Assembly: GCF_013415105.1 (NCBI RefSeq)
Contig: NZ_JACCDF010000004.1
Location: 1 to 64,000, forward strand
DNA: 64,000 nt
Direction: 5' to 3'
Origin: Vreelandella salicampi
Lineage (GTDB): Bacteria > Pseudomonadota > Gammaproteobacteria > Pseudomonadales > Halomonadaceae
Shown piece by piece: positions 1-9,441 of the stretch (position 1 is its first letter; every line of letters begins with the position of its first letter). The position numbers and the translations under genes were made by a program. The notes under the pieces were generated by a model. That model ran no database searches, was not told the DNA's origin, and was given only the letters and a program-made list of their open reading frames with translations.

Positions 1-109
1 GATCGATGCCAACTGACTCAGCGATCAAACCCTTAACCTTCTGACAAACCAAGGTTTTTACACCTCATTCACCGCTGGTAACGCTCGGCGTCCCCGGCAG
101 CGGATGCGT

Positions 110-138
110 ACTCTACGGGTTAACCGCCGGGTTGGCAA
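110..138 (-). promoter_or_regulatory. Candidate rRNA-operon promoter facing left
   Basis: Read on the minus strand, a -35 TTGCCA (138-133) is followed after 17 bases by a -10 TAGAGT (115-110) and a GC-rich start region. Immediately upstream, inside the end of tyrS, the minus strand is A/T-rich, as in an UP element. In Pseudomonas tyrS lies directly before a 16S rRNA gene, so by synteny this should drive an rRNA operon that begins beyond the left edge. Bases 1-109 hold no gene and would be its leader. The rRNA gene itself is not visible, so the assignment is inference. Confidence 0.55.
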
Positions 139-157
139 GGGGTTTGTGACAGAAAAT

Positions 158-1357
158 TCAAATAAGCGTCACACGGGCGTAACGTTTCTTCCCTGCTTGA
201 ACGACATACGCCTTGCCTATGGCCAGCATGGTGTCCTGAGCGACGACGTCACCGTCGACTTTCACGCTGCCATTTTTCAGCATGTCTTTAGCTTGGGCAC
301 TGTTTTTGGTCAGTCCTGAACGGTTTAGCACAGCGGCTATCGGTGCCTGCTCGCCCCCGTCAAAATCGACCTCGACTTCGGGCAGGTCTTCGGGCAGCTC
401 TCCATCGGTGAGCTGATTACCCGCTGACTTGTGCGCATTCGCCGCCGCTTCTTCATTGTGGTAGCGGCCAATCAGCTCACGCGCCAACACCATTTTGATA
501 TCACGTGGATTCGCGCCCTGTTCAACATCACGCTTAAGCGCCTCAATCTCTTCGTTGGATTTCAGCGATAACAGCTCGAAGTAGCGCCACATTAAACTAT
601 CGGGCATGGAGACCAGCTTGTTAAACATCGAGCCTGGCGTGTCGTCGACCCCGACATAGTTACCCAGCGACTTGGACATCTTCTGCACGCCATCCAAGCC
701 TTCCAAAAGCGGCATAGTGATGACCACCTGCGGCTCATGGCCGAAGTGTTTTTGAATTTCGCGCCCCATCAATAGGTTAAACTTCTGATCAGTGCCGCCT
801 AGCTCAATATCGGCTTCTAGCGCGACGGAGTCGTAGCCTTGAACAAGTGGGTAAAGAAATTCGTGAATCGCAATGGGCTGATTGGCTCTATAGCGCTTTT
901 CAAAATCGTCCCGCTCAAGCATACGTGCCACGGTGGTCTGTGCGGCGAGTTCGATCATCTTGGCAGCGGTCAGATCACTAAACCATTCAGAGTTAAAGCG
1001 TACCTCGGTTTTTTCCGCATCGAGGATTTTAAATACTTGCGCTTTATAGGTTTCGGCGTTGGCTTTGACTTCTGCTTCGGTGAGCGGCTTGCGGGTGACG
1101 TTTTTGCCCGTCGGGTCACCAATGCGACCGGTAAAGTCACCGATCAAGAAAACGACCGTGTGACCTAGATCCTGAAACTGGCGCATTTTGGTCAACAGAA
1201 CGCTATGGCCTAGATGGAGATCCGGCGCTGTAGGATCGAAGCCCGCCTTAATACGCAGCTTGCGGCCGGAGGCGAGCTTTTGCTTCAACTCGTCTTCCAC
1301 CAGAATTTCATGTGTGCCGCGTGACAGCAGCGCCAGCGCTTGGTCCACCTCGCTCAT
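158..1357 (-). CDS. tyrS: Tyrosyl-tRNA synthetase
   Basis: Cytoplasmic class I aminoacyl-tRNA synthetase that charges tRNA-Tyr with tyrosine. The 399-residue product has the HIGH-type signature (DLHLGH), the KMSKS loop ([10 protein letters not shown]) and a C-terminal S4-like RNA-binding domain ([17 protein letters not shown]). The start chosen is the ATG at 1357, which has GGAG 7 bases upstream; a longer in-frame ORF reaching 1417 adds 20 residues unlike the family. It is divergent from anmK with about 140 bases between them, and its stop lies just before a candidate rRNA promoter, an arrangement also recalled from Pseudomonas. Confidence 0.96.
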   Translation of the reverse strand: MSEVDQALALLSRGTHEILVEDELKQKLASGRKLRIKAGFDPTAPDLHLGHSVLLTKMRQFQDLGHTVVFLIGDFTGRIGDPTGKNVTRKPLTEAEVKANAETYKAQVFKILDAEKTEVRFNSEWFSDLTAAKMIELAAQTTVARMLERDDFEKRYRANQPIAIHEFLYPLVQGYDSVALEADIELGGTDQKFNLLMGREIQKHFGHEPQVVITMPLLEGLDGVQKMSKSLGNYVGVDDTPGSMFNKLVSMPDSLMWRYFELLSLKSNEEIEALKRDVEQGANPRDIKMVLARELIGRYHNEEAAANAHKSAGNQLTDGELPEDLPEVEVDFDGGEQAPIAAVLNRSGLTKNSAQAKDMLKNGSVKVDGDVVAQDTMLAIGKAYVVQAGKKRYARVTLI

Positions 1358-1501
1358 TGCTTTTCTCCATTGACTCAATCCGCCCTGTGGGGGCGTTAGG
1401 GGTGATAAATAGCGCACGATGTTACCATGCTCGCTACGTTTGGTTGAGCCTTTACGGGCGTGAAACCACCCAATCCTGCGTTAGCCTTGAGAGTACCCCC
1501 T

Positions 1502-2626
1502 ATGCAAAACGCGCCTGAACACTATATCGGCTTGATGTCTGGCACCAGCCTCGACGGCGTTGATGCGGCGCTGGTTGAACTCTCGCCTCACGCCGCGCCA
1601 CACCTTATCGCTACTTATGCCGTCACGATGCCCCCCCCCTTGCGCGAAGCACTGCTAACGCTGTGTCACGCCGAACAGGCGAGCTTTGCCCAGTTTGCCG
1701 TTGCTGAAGAGGCCTTCTGCCAGCTGCAGGCCGATGCCGTGAATCACCTGCTGCGCCAACAGGCGCTCGCGCCTGGTGATATTCGCGCCATTGGCAGCCA
1801 CGGTCAAACGATTGAGCATGCCCCCAACGGCCACAACGGCGGCCCTGCCTATACCCTACAGCTCGACAACCCGAGCCGGCTTGCCGAGCTGACCGGCTGC
1901 CGTGTGGTGGCCGATTTTCGCCGCCGCGACTTAGCCGCCGGCGGCCAGGCGGCGCCATTGGCACCGGCATTTCACCAAGCGCTGTTTCAGGCGAGCCACC
2001 AAGACCATGTGGTGTTAAATCTGGGCGGTTTTGCCAACATCACGTGGTTACCAGCAGGTACCGCAGCACCACTGGGGTTTGATACCGGCCCGGCGAACGT
2101 ACTCTTGGACGCGTGGTATCAACGCCACCACAACGGCACATTCGACCGCGATGGTGGCTGGGCCGCTGGCGGAAGAATCGATCAGGCGCTACTTGAGCGG
2201 CTTTTGAGCGAACCGTTTTTTCGCCAACCACCGCCACGCAGCACCGGCCGCGAGCTATTTCATCTGCCCTGGCTGGAGCGCCATTTAAGCGGAGAAGAGA
2301 AAGCGCAAGACGTGCAAGCAACGCTCGCGGAGCTTACCGCTGCAAGCGTTACCCAAGGCATTACGCCATTGCTTGGCGAGACGCCTTTCACGCTGATTAT
2401 CGCCGGTGGCGGGGCGCACAACGGTGATGTATGCCAGCGGATCGCCCGCTATCTGCCTAAGGCAACACTCAGCACGCCGGACGCCTGGGGCTGGTCTGCC
2501 GACTGGATCGAAGCGGGTGCGTTTGCTTGGCTGGCATACCGGCGTTTGCACAACTTGCCAAGCAATTTACCCAGCGTCACCGGTGCTGACGGGCCACGGG
2601 TGCTCGGCGGCGTTTACGCTCCATGA
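1502..2626 (+). CDS. anmK: Anhydro-N-acetylmuramic acid kinase
   Basis: Phosphorylates 1,6-anhydro-MurNAc released during murein turnover to MurNAc-6-phosphate, feeding cell-wall recycling in the cytoplasm. The N-terminal phosphate-binding signature GLMSGTSLDGVDAAL is intact, followed by the ASKHA-type motifs NLGGFANIT and GFDTGPANVLLDAW. The C-terminal IIAGGGAHN matches the sugar-kinase fold. The 374-residue length is normal for AnmK. The start is the ATG at 1502 (MQNAPEH), giving the canonical N terminus; an upstream in-frame start at 1460 lacks family similarity. The divergent neighbour is tyrS. Confidence 0.95.
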   Translation: MQNAPEHYIGLMSGTSLDGVDAALVELSPHAAPHLIATYAVTMPPPLREALLTLCHAEQASFAQFAVAEEAFCQLQADAVNHLLRQQALAPGDIRAIGSHGQTIEHAPNGHNGGPAYTLQLDNPSRLAELTGCRVVADFRRRDLAAGGQAAPLAPAFHQALFQASHQDHVVLNLGGFANITWLPAGTAAPLGFDTGPANVLLDAWYQRHHNGTFDRDGGWAAGGRIDQALLERLLSEPFFRQPPPRSTGRELFHLPWLERHLSGEEKAQDVQATLAELTAASVTQGITPLLGETPFTLIIAGGGAHNGDVCQRIARYLPKATLSTPDAWGWSADWIEAGAFAWLAYRRLHNLPSNLPSVTGADGPRVLGGVYAP

Positions 2627-2647
2627 GTACCGCTATGGCGAACACGG

Positions 2648-3799
2648 CTAAAAGTCATCTTCGTCGCGCAGCGCCAAGCCGCTAGGTACTTGTTCATCAA
2701 GTGACATGTCAGCGTCAGCGCCGCCGTATTTGAGCATCATACGCAAGTCGTTCGCAGAATCGGCGTGCGCAAGCGCCACTTCTTCGCTGATATCTCCCGC
2801 TTGGTAAAGATCGAACAGCGCCTGGTCGAACGTCTGCATACCGCCGTCGCGGGATTTCGTCATGGCCGCTTTGATCTCGCCGACTTCGCCTTTACTGATC
2901 AAATCCGCGATGCGCGGCGACTGCAGCATGATTTCGATGGCCGCGCAGCGTCCACCGTTCTTATTGGGCAGCAGCTGCTGCGCCACTATGGCGCGCAGAT
3001 TAAGCGATAGGTCCATCCATATCTGCTCGTGGCGCTCATGGGGGAAGAAATTGATAATGCGATCCAGCGCCTGGTTAGCATTGTTAGCGTGCAACGTGGC
3101 CAAGCAAAGATGCCCGGTTTCGGCAAACGTCAGCGCGTGCTCCATGGTTTCGCGCGTGCGTATCTCACCGATCAGGATCACATCCGGCGCCTGGCGCAAC
3201 GTGTTTTTCAGCGCCACCTCAAACGATTCGGTATCGATACCCACTTCGCGCTGATTCACAATGGCGCGCTTATGCGGGTGGATGTACTCGATGGGGTCTT
3301 CGACACTAATGATATGCCCGCCGACGGTCTCGTTGCGCTGCTGAATCATCGCCGCCAGCGTGGTGGATTTACCCGTACCGGTTCCGCCAACCACCAGCAC
3401 CAGCCCGCGTTTTGCTCGCGCCAACTCGCCCAATGCAGGAGGCACACCAAGGCTTTCCAGCGCTGGGATTTCCAACGAAATGCGGCGAATCACCATCGCC
3501 ATCTGGTTGCGTTGCTGAAACGCACTGACGCGAAAGCGGCCTTTTTCACCAAGACTCAACGCGAAGTTGGCTTCCCGATCCTCCTGAAAACGCTGACGCA
3601 GCCCTTCCGGCACGGTATTTGTCACCAGCTCTTTCACTTGGTGTTCGCTGAGCGGCTGTTTCCCCAACGGGGTTAAGCCATCGGACATTTTAAAGCTTGG
3701 TGGCGCGCCAACCGAAATGAGCAAATCGGAGGCTTGCTGCTCGACCATAATACCCAGCAACTGATGCAACCATTGGGTCGGCGTGACGGTTTCGCTCAT
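2648..3799 (-). CDS. pilU: Type IV pilus retraction ATPase PilU
   Basis: PilT paralogue of the GspE/PilT secretion ATPase family, a hexameric cytoplasmic motor that assists pilus retraction and twitching. It has a Walker A (GGTGTGKSTTLAAM), Asp-box residues, a Walker B region (APDVILIGEIRTRETMEHAL) and the His-box (ETGHLCLATLHANNANQALDR). At 383 residues it is longer than PilT, with the extra acidic C-terminal tail typical of PilU. The ATG at 3799 has a very strong AAGGAGG. It lies 29 bases downstream of pilT on the same strand, so the two are probably co-transcribed. The pilus structural genes are not in this window. Confidence 0.93.
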   Translation of the reverse strand: MSETVTPTQWLHQLLGIMVEQQASDLLISVGAPPSFKMSDGLTPLGKQPLSEHQVKELVTNTVPEGLRQRFQEDREANFALSLGEKGRFRVSAFQQRNQMAMVIRRISLEIPALESLGVPPALGELARAKRGLVLVVGGTGTGKSTTLAAMIQQRNETVGGHIISVEDPIEYIHPHKRAIVNQREVGIDTESFEVALKNTLRQAPDVILIGEIRTRETMEHALTFAETGHLCLATLHANNANQALDRIINFFPHERHEQIWMDLSLNLRAIVAQQLLPNKNGGRCAAIEIMLQSPRIADLISKGEVGEIKAAMTKSRDGGMQTFDQALFDLYQAGDISEEVALAHADSANDLRMMLKYGGADADMSLDEQVPSGLALRDEDDF

Positions 3800-3828
3800 A
3801 CTCCCCTCCTTGTCTCTGCAATCGACCG

Positions 3829-4863
3829 TCAGATCGACAGCTCGCTTTTTGCGCGTGCCTGGGCATCTTCACGGCTAATCGCACCCTCTTTAACCAGCTG
3901 CGTAAGCGAGGCATCGAGTGTCTGCATGCCGAGGCTACCACCAGTTTGAATCGCCGAGAAAATCTGCGCCACCTTGTCTTCGCGGATCAAGTTACGTACG
4001 GCCGAGGTGGCAATCAGAATTTCGTGAGCAGCCACGCGCCCGCCGCCTTGACGTTTAAGCAGCGACTGCGACACTACCGCTTGCAGCGACTCCGACAGCA
4101 TCGAGCGCACCATGGATTTTTCTTCGCCAGGGAACACATCGATGATCCGATCAATGGTTTTGGCCGCCGAGGTGGTATGCAGCGTACCAAACACCAAATG
4201 GCCCGTTTCCGCCGCCGTGAGCGCCAAGCGAATGGTTTCCAAATCGCGCAGCTCCCCAACCAGAATCACATCGGGGTCTTCACGCAAAGCACTGCGCAAG
4301 GCATCGGCAAAGCTGTGGGTATCGCGGTGTACTTCGCGCTGATTGATCAAGCAGCGCTTGCTGGTGTGAACAAACTCCACCGGGTCTTCAATAGTGAGAA
4401 TGTGTTCATAACGGTGGTTATTGACGTGGTCGATCATCGCCGCAAGCGTTGTCGATTTACCCGAACCAGTGGGGCCGGTTACCAACACTAAGCCGCGCGG
4501 CAGCATCGAGAAACGCTCAAACACCTCGCCAAGCCCCAACGCCTCCATCGACAGCACCTCATTGGGAATGGTGCGAAATACCGCCCCCGCGCCGCGCGCT
4601 TGGTTGAAGGCGTTGACCCTGAAGCGTGCCACGCCCGGCACTTCAAAGGAAAAATCCACTTCCAAGTGCTCTTCGTAGTCACGCCGCTGGCGATCCCCCA
4701 TGATGTCGTAGATCAATTTGCGTACATCATTGTTTTCCATCGCCGGCACATTGAGTCGGCGAATATCGCCGTCAACGCGTATCATGGGCGGCAATCCTGC
4801 GGATAAGTGCAGGTCAGAGGCATTCTGCTTTGCCGAGAATGCCAGCAGTTCGGTAATATCCAT
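3829..4863 (-). CDS. pilT: Type IV pilus retraction ATPase PilT
   Basis: Hexameric ATPase at the inner-membrane pilus base that depolymerises pilin and drives twitching motility. The 344-residue protein shows Walker A GPTGSGKSTTLAAM, Walker B PDVILVGELRDLETIRLAL, the His-box ETGHLVFGTLHT and the PilT-specific C-terminal retraction motif, here SAVRNLIRE (AIRNLIRE in most relatives). GGGGAAG sits 4 bases before the ATG. It is divergent from yggS with only 33 bases between start codons, so the promoters must overlap coding sequence. Order pilU-pilT/yggS-proC-yggT is a familiar pseudomonad cluster. Confidence 0.95.
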   Translation of the reverse strand: MDITELLAFSAKQNASDLHLSAGLPPMIRVDGDIRRLNVPAMENNDVRKLIYDIMGDRQRRDYEEHLEVDFSFEVPGVARFRVNAFNQARGAGAVFRTIPNEVLSMEALGLGEVFERFSMLPRGLVLVTGPTGSGKSTTLAAMIDHVNNHRYEHILTIEDPVEFVHTSKRCLINQREVHRDTHSFADALRSALREDPDVILVGELRDLETIRLALTAAETGHLVFGTLHTTSAAKTIDRIIDVFPGEEKSMVRSMLSESLQAVVSQSLLKRQGGGRVAAHEILIATSAVRNLIREDKVAQIFSAIQTGGSLGMQTLDASLTQLVKEGAISREDAQARAKSELSI

Positions 4864-4896
4864 CTCACTTCCCCAGCTGCGGTAAGGTGCTTGAGT

Positions 4897-5601
4897 ATGA
4901 CAGAGATTGCGCTTGATGCGTCACTCGCCAGCGCACGTGAGCGTTTAACGCGCGCGCTAGACGCTGCCGGCCGGCCTCACGATGACGCCCGCCTCCTCGC
5001 GGTGAGCAAGACCAAACCCGCCTTGATGATCCGCCAGGCATGGCAGCTTGGCCAGCGCGAGTTTGGCGAAAACTACCTTCAGGAAGCGCTGGATAAGCAA
5101 ACCGAACTGGCCGATCTCGACGGTATCGTGTGGCATTTTATTGGCCCGCTGCAATCCAATAAAACCCGCGCGGTGGCCAAGCACTTTGATTGGGTACACA
5201 GCGTCGACCGACTCAAAGTTGCCAAGCGCCTAAGCGAGCAGCGTCCTGAGGCGTTAGGCCCGCTCAATGTCTGCCTACAAGTCAATATCAGCCGTGAAGA
5301 AAGCAAAGTCGGCGTGATGCCGGAAGCGCTCGGTGAGCTTGCCGCCGCCGTGGCTAAGCTGCCGCGCCTGCGCTTACGCGGGCTGATGGCGATTCCCGCG
5401 CCTGCCGAGACGTTAGACGCACAGCGCAAGCCGCTTGCGGCCCTGCGGGAAGCGCAAGAAACGCTCAAGCAAGTGTTACCCGAGACGCTGCTGGATACGC
5501 TTTCCATGGGCATGAGCGACGATCTTGAAGCCGCTATTCTGGAAGGTGCGACACTCGTGCGCTTAGGCACGGCGATTTTCGGCGCGCGTGACCCACGCTA
5601 G
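4897..5601 (+). CDS. yggS: PLP homeostasis protein YggS/PipY
   Basis: PLP-binding TIM-barrel protein with no catalytic domain for amino-acid turnover; the family balances pyridoxal phosphate and keto-acid/amino-acid pools. The PLP lysine lies in LLAVSKTKP and is followed by FGENYLQEA; the phosphate-binding end is SMGMSDDLEAAI...VRLGTAIFGAR. The start at 4897 (MTEIALD) yields 234 residues, the usual length; an in-frame ORF extending to 4807 would overlap pilT and adds non-family sequence. It heads a plus-strand run yggS-proC-yggT, with 38 bases to proC. Confidence 0.93.
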   Translation: MTEIALDASLASARERLTRALDAAGRPHDDARLLAVSKTKPALMIRQAWQLGQREFGENYLQEALDKQTELADLDGIVWHFIGPLQSNKTRAVAKHFDWVHSVDRLKVAKRLSEQRPEALGPLNVCLQVNISREESKVGVMPEALGELAAAVAKLPRLRLRGLMAIPAPAETLDAQRKPLAALREAQETLKQVLPETLLDTLSMGMSDDLEAAILEGATLVRLGTAIFGARDPR

Positions 5602-5639
5602 CCCCTTTTCATTCACTATTTACGTTAGAAGGACACCCC

Positions 5640-6467
5640 ATGGCGAACCACATCACGTTTATCGGCGCTGGCAACATGGCAAGCGCCATCATTGGCGGCC
5701 TAATAGACAGCGGTTTTTCCCCTTCGAGCATCACCGCTACCTCGCCCGACGACGCTATGCTGGCCCCCGTGCGCGAGCGCCTGGGTATTCATACCGATAC
5801 CGATAACAACGCTGCTGTCAGTCAGGCCGATGTTGTGGTGCTGGCGGTGAAGCCACAAATCATGCGCCAGGTGTGTGAGGCGATGCGCGACAGCGTTCAG
5901 CGCCAGAAGCCGCTGATTATCTCGATAGCTGCGGGCCTTGATGCCGACACCATCGATGGCTGGCTTGGCGGCGGCAATGCGCTGGTCCGCTGTATGCCCA
6001 ATACGCCCTCGCTGGTGGGCTACGGCGCCAGCGGGCTCTTTGCCAATACCCGTGTCAGCACAGAGCAGCGCGACATTGCCACCGAGTTAATGGAAGCGGT
6101 CGGCATCGTTGAGTGGGTAGACGACGAGGCGCTACTTGATGCGGTTACCGCGGTTTCCGGTAGCGCACCGGCCTACTTTTTCTTAATGTTTGAAGCCATG
6201 GAAGAAGCGGGCGTTAAGATGGGCCTGCCTGCGGCGACGGCGAGGCGTTTGGCGATTCAAACTGCCCTCGGCGCCGCTACCATGGCCAAACAGAGTGACA
6301 AAGACCCGGCCACGCTAAAACAAAACGTGATGTCACCGGGCGGCACCACCGAGCAAGCCATTGCCCACCTGGAAGATGCCAACCTGCGCGGCACCATGGA
6401 AGCGGCGATGCAAGCCTGTGCCAAACGCGCCCAAGAAATGGCCAAAGAATTAAGCGGCACACCTTAA
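5640..6467 (+). CDS. proC: Pyrroline-5-carboxylate reductase
   Basis: Last step of proline synthesis: NAD(P)H-dependent reduction of 1-pyrroline-5-carboxylate. The N-terminal dinucleotide fold starts with FIGAGNMASAIIGGL, the NADP loop follows, and the C-terminal P5CR dimerisation domain carries AVSGSAPAYFFLMFEAM and VMSPGGTTEQAI. At 275 residues it is full length. AGAAGGA precedes the ATG. Proline is a minor compatible solute in halophiles, but nothing here shows salt regulation. It sits between yggS and yggT. Confidence 0.95.
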   Translation: MANHITFIGAGNMASAIIGGLIDSGFSPSSITATSPDDAMLAPVRERLGIHTDTDNNAAVSQADVVVLAVKPQIMRQVCEAMRDSVQRQKPLIISIAAGLDADTIDGWLGGGNALVRCMPNTPSLVGYGASGLFANTRVSTEQRDIATELMEAVGIVEWVDDEALLDAVTAVSGSAPAYFFLMFEAMEEAGVKMGLPAATARRLAIQTALGAATMAKQSDKDPATLKQNVMSPGGTTEQAIAHLEDANLRGTMEAAMQACAKRAQEMAKELSGTP

Positions 6468-6503
6468 CCATCCACACCATCACGCGACGACGGAGAGAAC
6501 ATA

Positions 6504-7097
6504 ATGGGCAACTCACTGGGCAGCGCGGGTCTGATGCTGGTCAACTCATTGATCAACATTTACCTGTTTATTTTGATGCTGCGCTTTCTGCTGCAGGCCT
6601 CGCAGGCCGATTATTACAACCCGCTGAGCCAATCGGTGGTAAAAATCACCCAGCCGGTGGTGGGCCTTTTTCAGGGTTTTCTCGGCCCGGTCGCCGGGCG
6701 CTTTGACCTTGCCACCTTAGCCGCCGGTTTTGTGCTGAAAGTGGTGAGCATGGTGGCGATCTTTATGGTGATCGGCGTGGGTATCCCGCCCATCGTTGGC
6801 CTATTGATCGGCGGGGTGGCGGCACTGGCCAACGCGATTTTAAAAATCTACTTTTTTGCTCTAATCGTGATGATCATTTTGAGCTGGGTTGCCCCCAATG
6901 CCAGCCACCCCGGGGCACTTTTGGTGATGCAGATCGTCGAGCCGATCATGGCGCCGGTGCGCAAGGTGATCCCGCCGCTGGGCATGATCGATCTTTCTCC
7001 TATCGTCGTGTTTATCGCCATCAACCTGATCGACGGGTTGGTCGTCGGCGCGCTTGTACGAGCCGCCGGTATTTCCGGCGCGCTGGTTGGGCTTTAA
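6504..7097 (+). CDS. yggT: YggT family integral membrane protein
   Basis: Inner-membrane protein with two YGGT repeats: an N-terminal copy (LINIYLFILMLRFLLQ) and a C-terminal copy (KIYFFALIVMIILSWV), each a hydrophobic hairpin, with further hydrophobic segments between them. Length 197 residues. In other bacteria relatives are linked to osmotic tolerance and to cell or organelle division, but the molecular role is unsettled. It follows proC by 36 bases and precedes metX by 51, so it could be part of a proC-yggT-metX-metW transcript. GGAGAG precedes the ATG. Confidence 0.88.
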   Translation: MGNSLGSAGLMLVNSLINIYLFILMLRFLLQASQADYYNPLSQSVVKITQPVVGLFQGFLGPVAGRFDLATLAAGFVLKVVSMVAIFMVIGVGIPPIVGLLIGGVAALANAILKIYFFALIVMIILSWVAPNASHPGALLVMQIVEPIMAPVRKVIPPLGMIDLSPIVVFIAINLIDGLVVGALVRAAGISGALVGL

Positions 7098-7148
7098 TGT
7101 TTCGCCCAAGGCTTACGCCATTGAAGATTGTTCTAGCAAGCGGGGTTT

Positions 7149-8372
7149 ATGCAGTTCATGCCAGATTCATACACTGAGGCGGCGGGCACTCACTCGGCGA
7201 GCACTCTCCCAGCGGACTCTGTGGGCGTTATTACCCCGGAAATCGCGCATTTTGATACGCCGCTGTCACTGGCGTGTGGCAAGGTGTTGCCCGAGTACGA
7301 TTTGGTTTATGAGACTTACGGTACGCTTAACGCCGAGCGCAGCAACGCGGTGCTGATTTGCCATGCGCTTTCAGGGCATCACCACGCGGCAGGCTACCAT
7401 AGCCGTGATGACCGCAAGCCGGGTTGGTGGGACGCCCATATCGGCCCCGGCAAATCCATCGACACCAATCACTTTTTTGTCGTGTCGCTCAACAACCTGG
7501 GTGGCTGTCACGGCAGCACCGGGCCGCTTAGCCACAACCCGGAAACCGGCCGCCAATGGGGGCCGGATTTCCCCATGATCACGGTCAGCGATTGGGTCGA
7601 AAGCCAAGTACGACTGGCGGATTATCTCAGCATCGAGCGCTGGGCCGCCGCGGTAGGCGGAAGCCTTGGCGGTATGCAGGTGTTGCAGTGGAGCCTGGCC
7701 TACCCCGAACGCATCGCCAACGCCGTGGTCATTGCCGCCACACCTCGCCTTTCGGCGCAGAACATTGCCTTTAACGAAGTGGCTCGCCAAGCAATTCGCT
7801 CCGACCCCGACTTCCATGCTGGTTGGTACGGCGAACACGACACCGTGCCCAAGCGCGGGCTTAAGCTGGCGCGCATGGTGGGCCATATTACCTACCTTTC
7901 TGAAGATGCAATGGGCAGCAAGTTTGGCCGTGATTTGCGCAGCAACGACCTGAACTTCGGTTTCGACGTCGAGTTTCAGGTGGAGTCCTATTTGCGCCAC
8001 CAGGGCGACACCTTCTCCACCACCTTTGACGCCAACACCTACCTGTTAATGACCAAGGCACTCGACTACTTCGACCCGGCGGCGATCTATGGCGGAGATC
8101 TTTCTCGCGCACTGGCGCCAGCGCAGTGCCCGTTTTTGGTCATGAGTTTTACCAGCGACTGGCGCTTTCCGCCCTCGCGCTCGCGCGAGCTGGTAGACGC
8201 CCTGATTCATGCCGGCAAGCCCGTGAGCTTTGCCAGTATCGATTCTCCCTTCGGCCACGATGCCTTCTTGCTCCCGGATGAGCGCTATCACGCCATGTTC
8301 AGCGCTTTTATGCAGCGCGCCGCACGCGAATTAAACCTGGACACGCAAGCCAACAAGGAGGTGACGTCGTGA
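7149..8372 (+). CDS. metX: Homoserine O-acyltransferase MetX
   Basis: Alpha/beta-hydrolase that activates homoserine with an acyl-CoA for methionine synthesis. Visible features are the oxyanion region [13 protein letters not shown], the nucleophile elbow [12 protein letters not shown], the catalytic Asp region ([14 protein letters not shown]) and His in [11 protein letters not shown]; length 407 is typical. Many proteobacterial MetX proteins encoded beside MetW use succinyl-CoA rather than acetyl-CoA, so the donor is uncertain. The start may be the ATG at 7149 or 7158. Its stop overlaps the start of metW, implying translational coupling. A secreted paralogue lies at 60777. Confidence 0.93.
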   Translation: MQFMPDSYTEAAGTHSASTLPADSVGVITPEIAHFDTPLSLACGKVLPEYDLVYETYGTLNAERSNAVLICHALSGHHHAAGYHSRDDRKPGWWDAHIGPGKSIDTNHFFVVSLNNLGGCHGSTGPLSHNPETGRQWGPDFPMITVSDWVESQVRLADYLSIERWAAAVGGSLGGMQVLQWSLAYPERIANAVVIAATPRLSAQNIAFNEVARQAIRSDPDFHAGWYGEHDTVPKRGLKLARMVGHITYLSEDAMGSKFGRDLRSNDLNFGFDVEFQVESYLRHQGDTFSTTFDANTYLLMTKALDYFDPAAIYGGDLSRALAPAQCPFLVMSFTSDWRFPPSRSRELVDALIHAGKPVSFASIDSPFGHDAFLLPDERYHAMFSAFMQRAARELNLDTQANKEVTS

Positions 8373-8971
8373 TGCGCGCCGACCTGGACATCATTTACGA
8401 TTGGGTGCCGCAAGGCGCTCGTATACTCGACCTTGCCTGCGGCGATGGCGTACTGCTCGAAGCACTGGCTAAGCACAAAAATGTCAGCGGCTATGGGTTA
8501 GAAATTGACCCAGACGGCATCACCGGTTGCGTCAAGCGCGGGGTCAACGTGATCGAACACAACCTTGACGACGGTTTAAGCAGCTTTAGCGATAATAGCT
8601 ATGATCAGGTGATCATGACCCAGGCGCTGCAAGCGCTGCGTCGCCCGGACAAAATGCTGGATGAAATGCTGCGCGTCGCCGAAGAGGGCATTATCACCTT
8701 CCCCAACTTCGCCTACTGGCGCCACCGGGTTCACTTGGGGCTGCGCGGCTACATGCCGGTATCCAAGTCGCTGCCGCACGCCTGGTTCGATACACCTAAC
8801 ATTCACTTATCGACCTTTAACGATTTTGAACATCTGTGCCGCGATAAAGGTCTGATCATTGTTGATCGTGCCGTCGGCGTTGGCGATCATCGCGGCCATT
8901 GGACGTCGCGCCTATGGCCCAACTTGTTTGGCGAAATCGCCATCTTTCGCGTTCGGCGCCGCACAACTTAA
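8369..8971 (+). CDS. metW: Methionine biosynthesis protein MetW
   Basis: SAM-methyltransferase-fold protein required with MetX for methionine synthesis in several proteobacteria; relatives are reported to stimulate MetX. Motif I is [15 protein letters not shown], and the acidic motif II is [10 protein letters not shown]. Length about 200 residues. The reading begins GTG-ATG, so initiation may be at 8369 or 8372; AAGGAGG at 8354-8360 supports either. The start overlaps the metX stop by 4 bases, the standard metX-metW arrangement. Confidence 0.93.
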   Translation: MMRADLDIIYDWVPQGARILDLACGDGVLLEALAKHKNVSGYGLEIDPDGITGCVKRGVNVIEHNLDDGLSSFSDNSYDQVIMTQALQALRRPDKMLDEMLRVAEEGIITFPNFAYWRHRVHLGLRGYMPVSKSLPHAWFDTPNIHLSTFNDFEHLCRDKGLIIVDRAVGVGDHRGHWTSRLWPNLFGEIAIFRVRRRTT

Positions 8972-8988
8972 ATGGGAGAGAAAACGTC

Positions 8989-9441
8989 ATGCTGAAACGC
9001 GCTTTACTTACCGGCCTTGCTTTCGTCGGTTTAAGCCTTACCGCACTGAATGCTCACGCCGAGCAGTATACCCAGGTCGGCGACTATCAAATTCACTATA
9101 GCGCCGTGAGCACACGCTTTTTGACCCCGGAAGTCGCCGACGCTTACAACCTGCAGCGCAGTGCTGGCCTAGGCCTCGTAAACGTGAGCGTACGCGAGGA
9201 GCAGGAAGACGGCAGCACCCGCCCCGTTAATGCCAGCGTGCAGGGCAGCGTCGGAGACCTCGCCGGGAATCGTGAGTCGATGAGCTTTCGTACCGTGCAC
9301 GAGGACGGCTCCATCTACCATCTCGCCACCTTCACTCTGCGCGACGACGAATCGATGCGCTTTGAGCTCGACGTTAAATACGACCGCAACGCCGACCCCG
9401 AACCGGTCAACTTTACCCAGCGTTTTTATATCGAACGTTAA
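8989..9441 (+). CDS. DUF4426 secreted protein
   Basis: Small exported protein of unknown function. The first 24 or so residues (MLKRALLTGLAFVGLSLTAL..AHA) form a signal peptide with a likely cleavage after AHA. The mature part is a beta-rich domain with QVGDYQIHYSAVSTRFLTPEVA, matching DUF4426 proteins that follow metW in pseudomonads. GGGAGAG precedes the ATG at 8989; a longer ORF from 8899 overlaps metW and would bury the signal peptide. It ends convergently with sfsA, sharing 4 bases. Confidence 0.85.
   Translation: MLKRALLTGLAFVGLSLTALNAHAEQYTQVGDYQIHYSAVSTRFLTPEVADAYNLQRSAGLGLVNVSVREEQEDGSTRPVNASVQGSVGDLAGNRESMSFRTVHEDGSIYHLATFTLRDDESMRFELDVKYDRNADPEPVNFTQRFYIER

Noticed and set aside
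3029-3676. 215-codon plus-strand frame opposite pilU
   Set aside because: Antisense shadow of a strongly supported gene.
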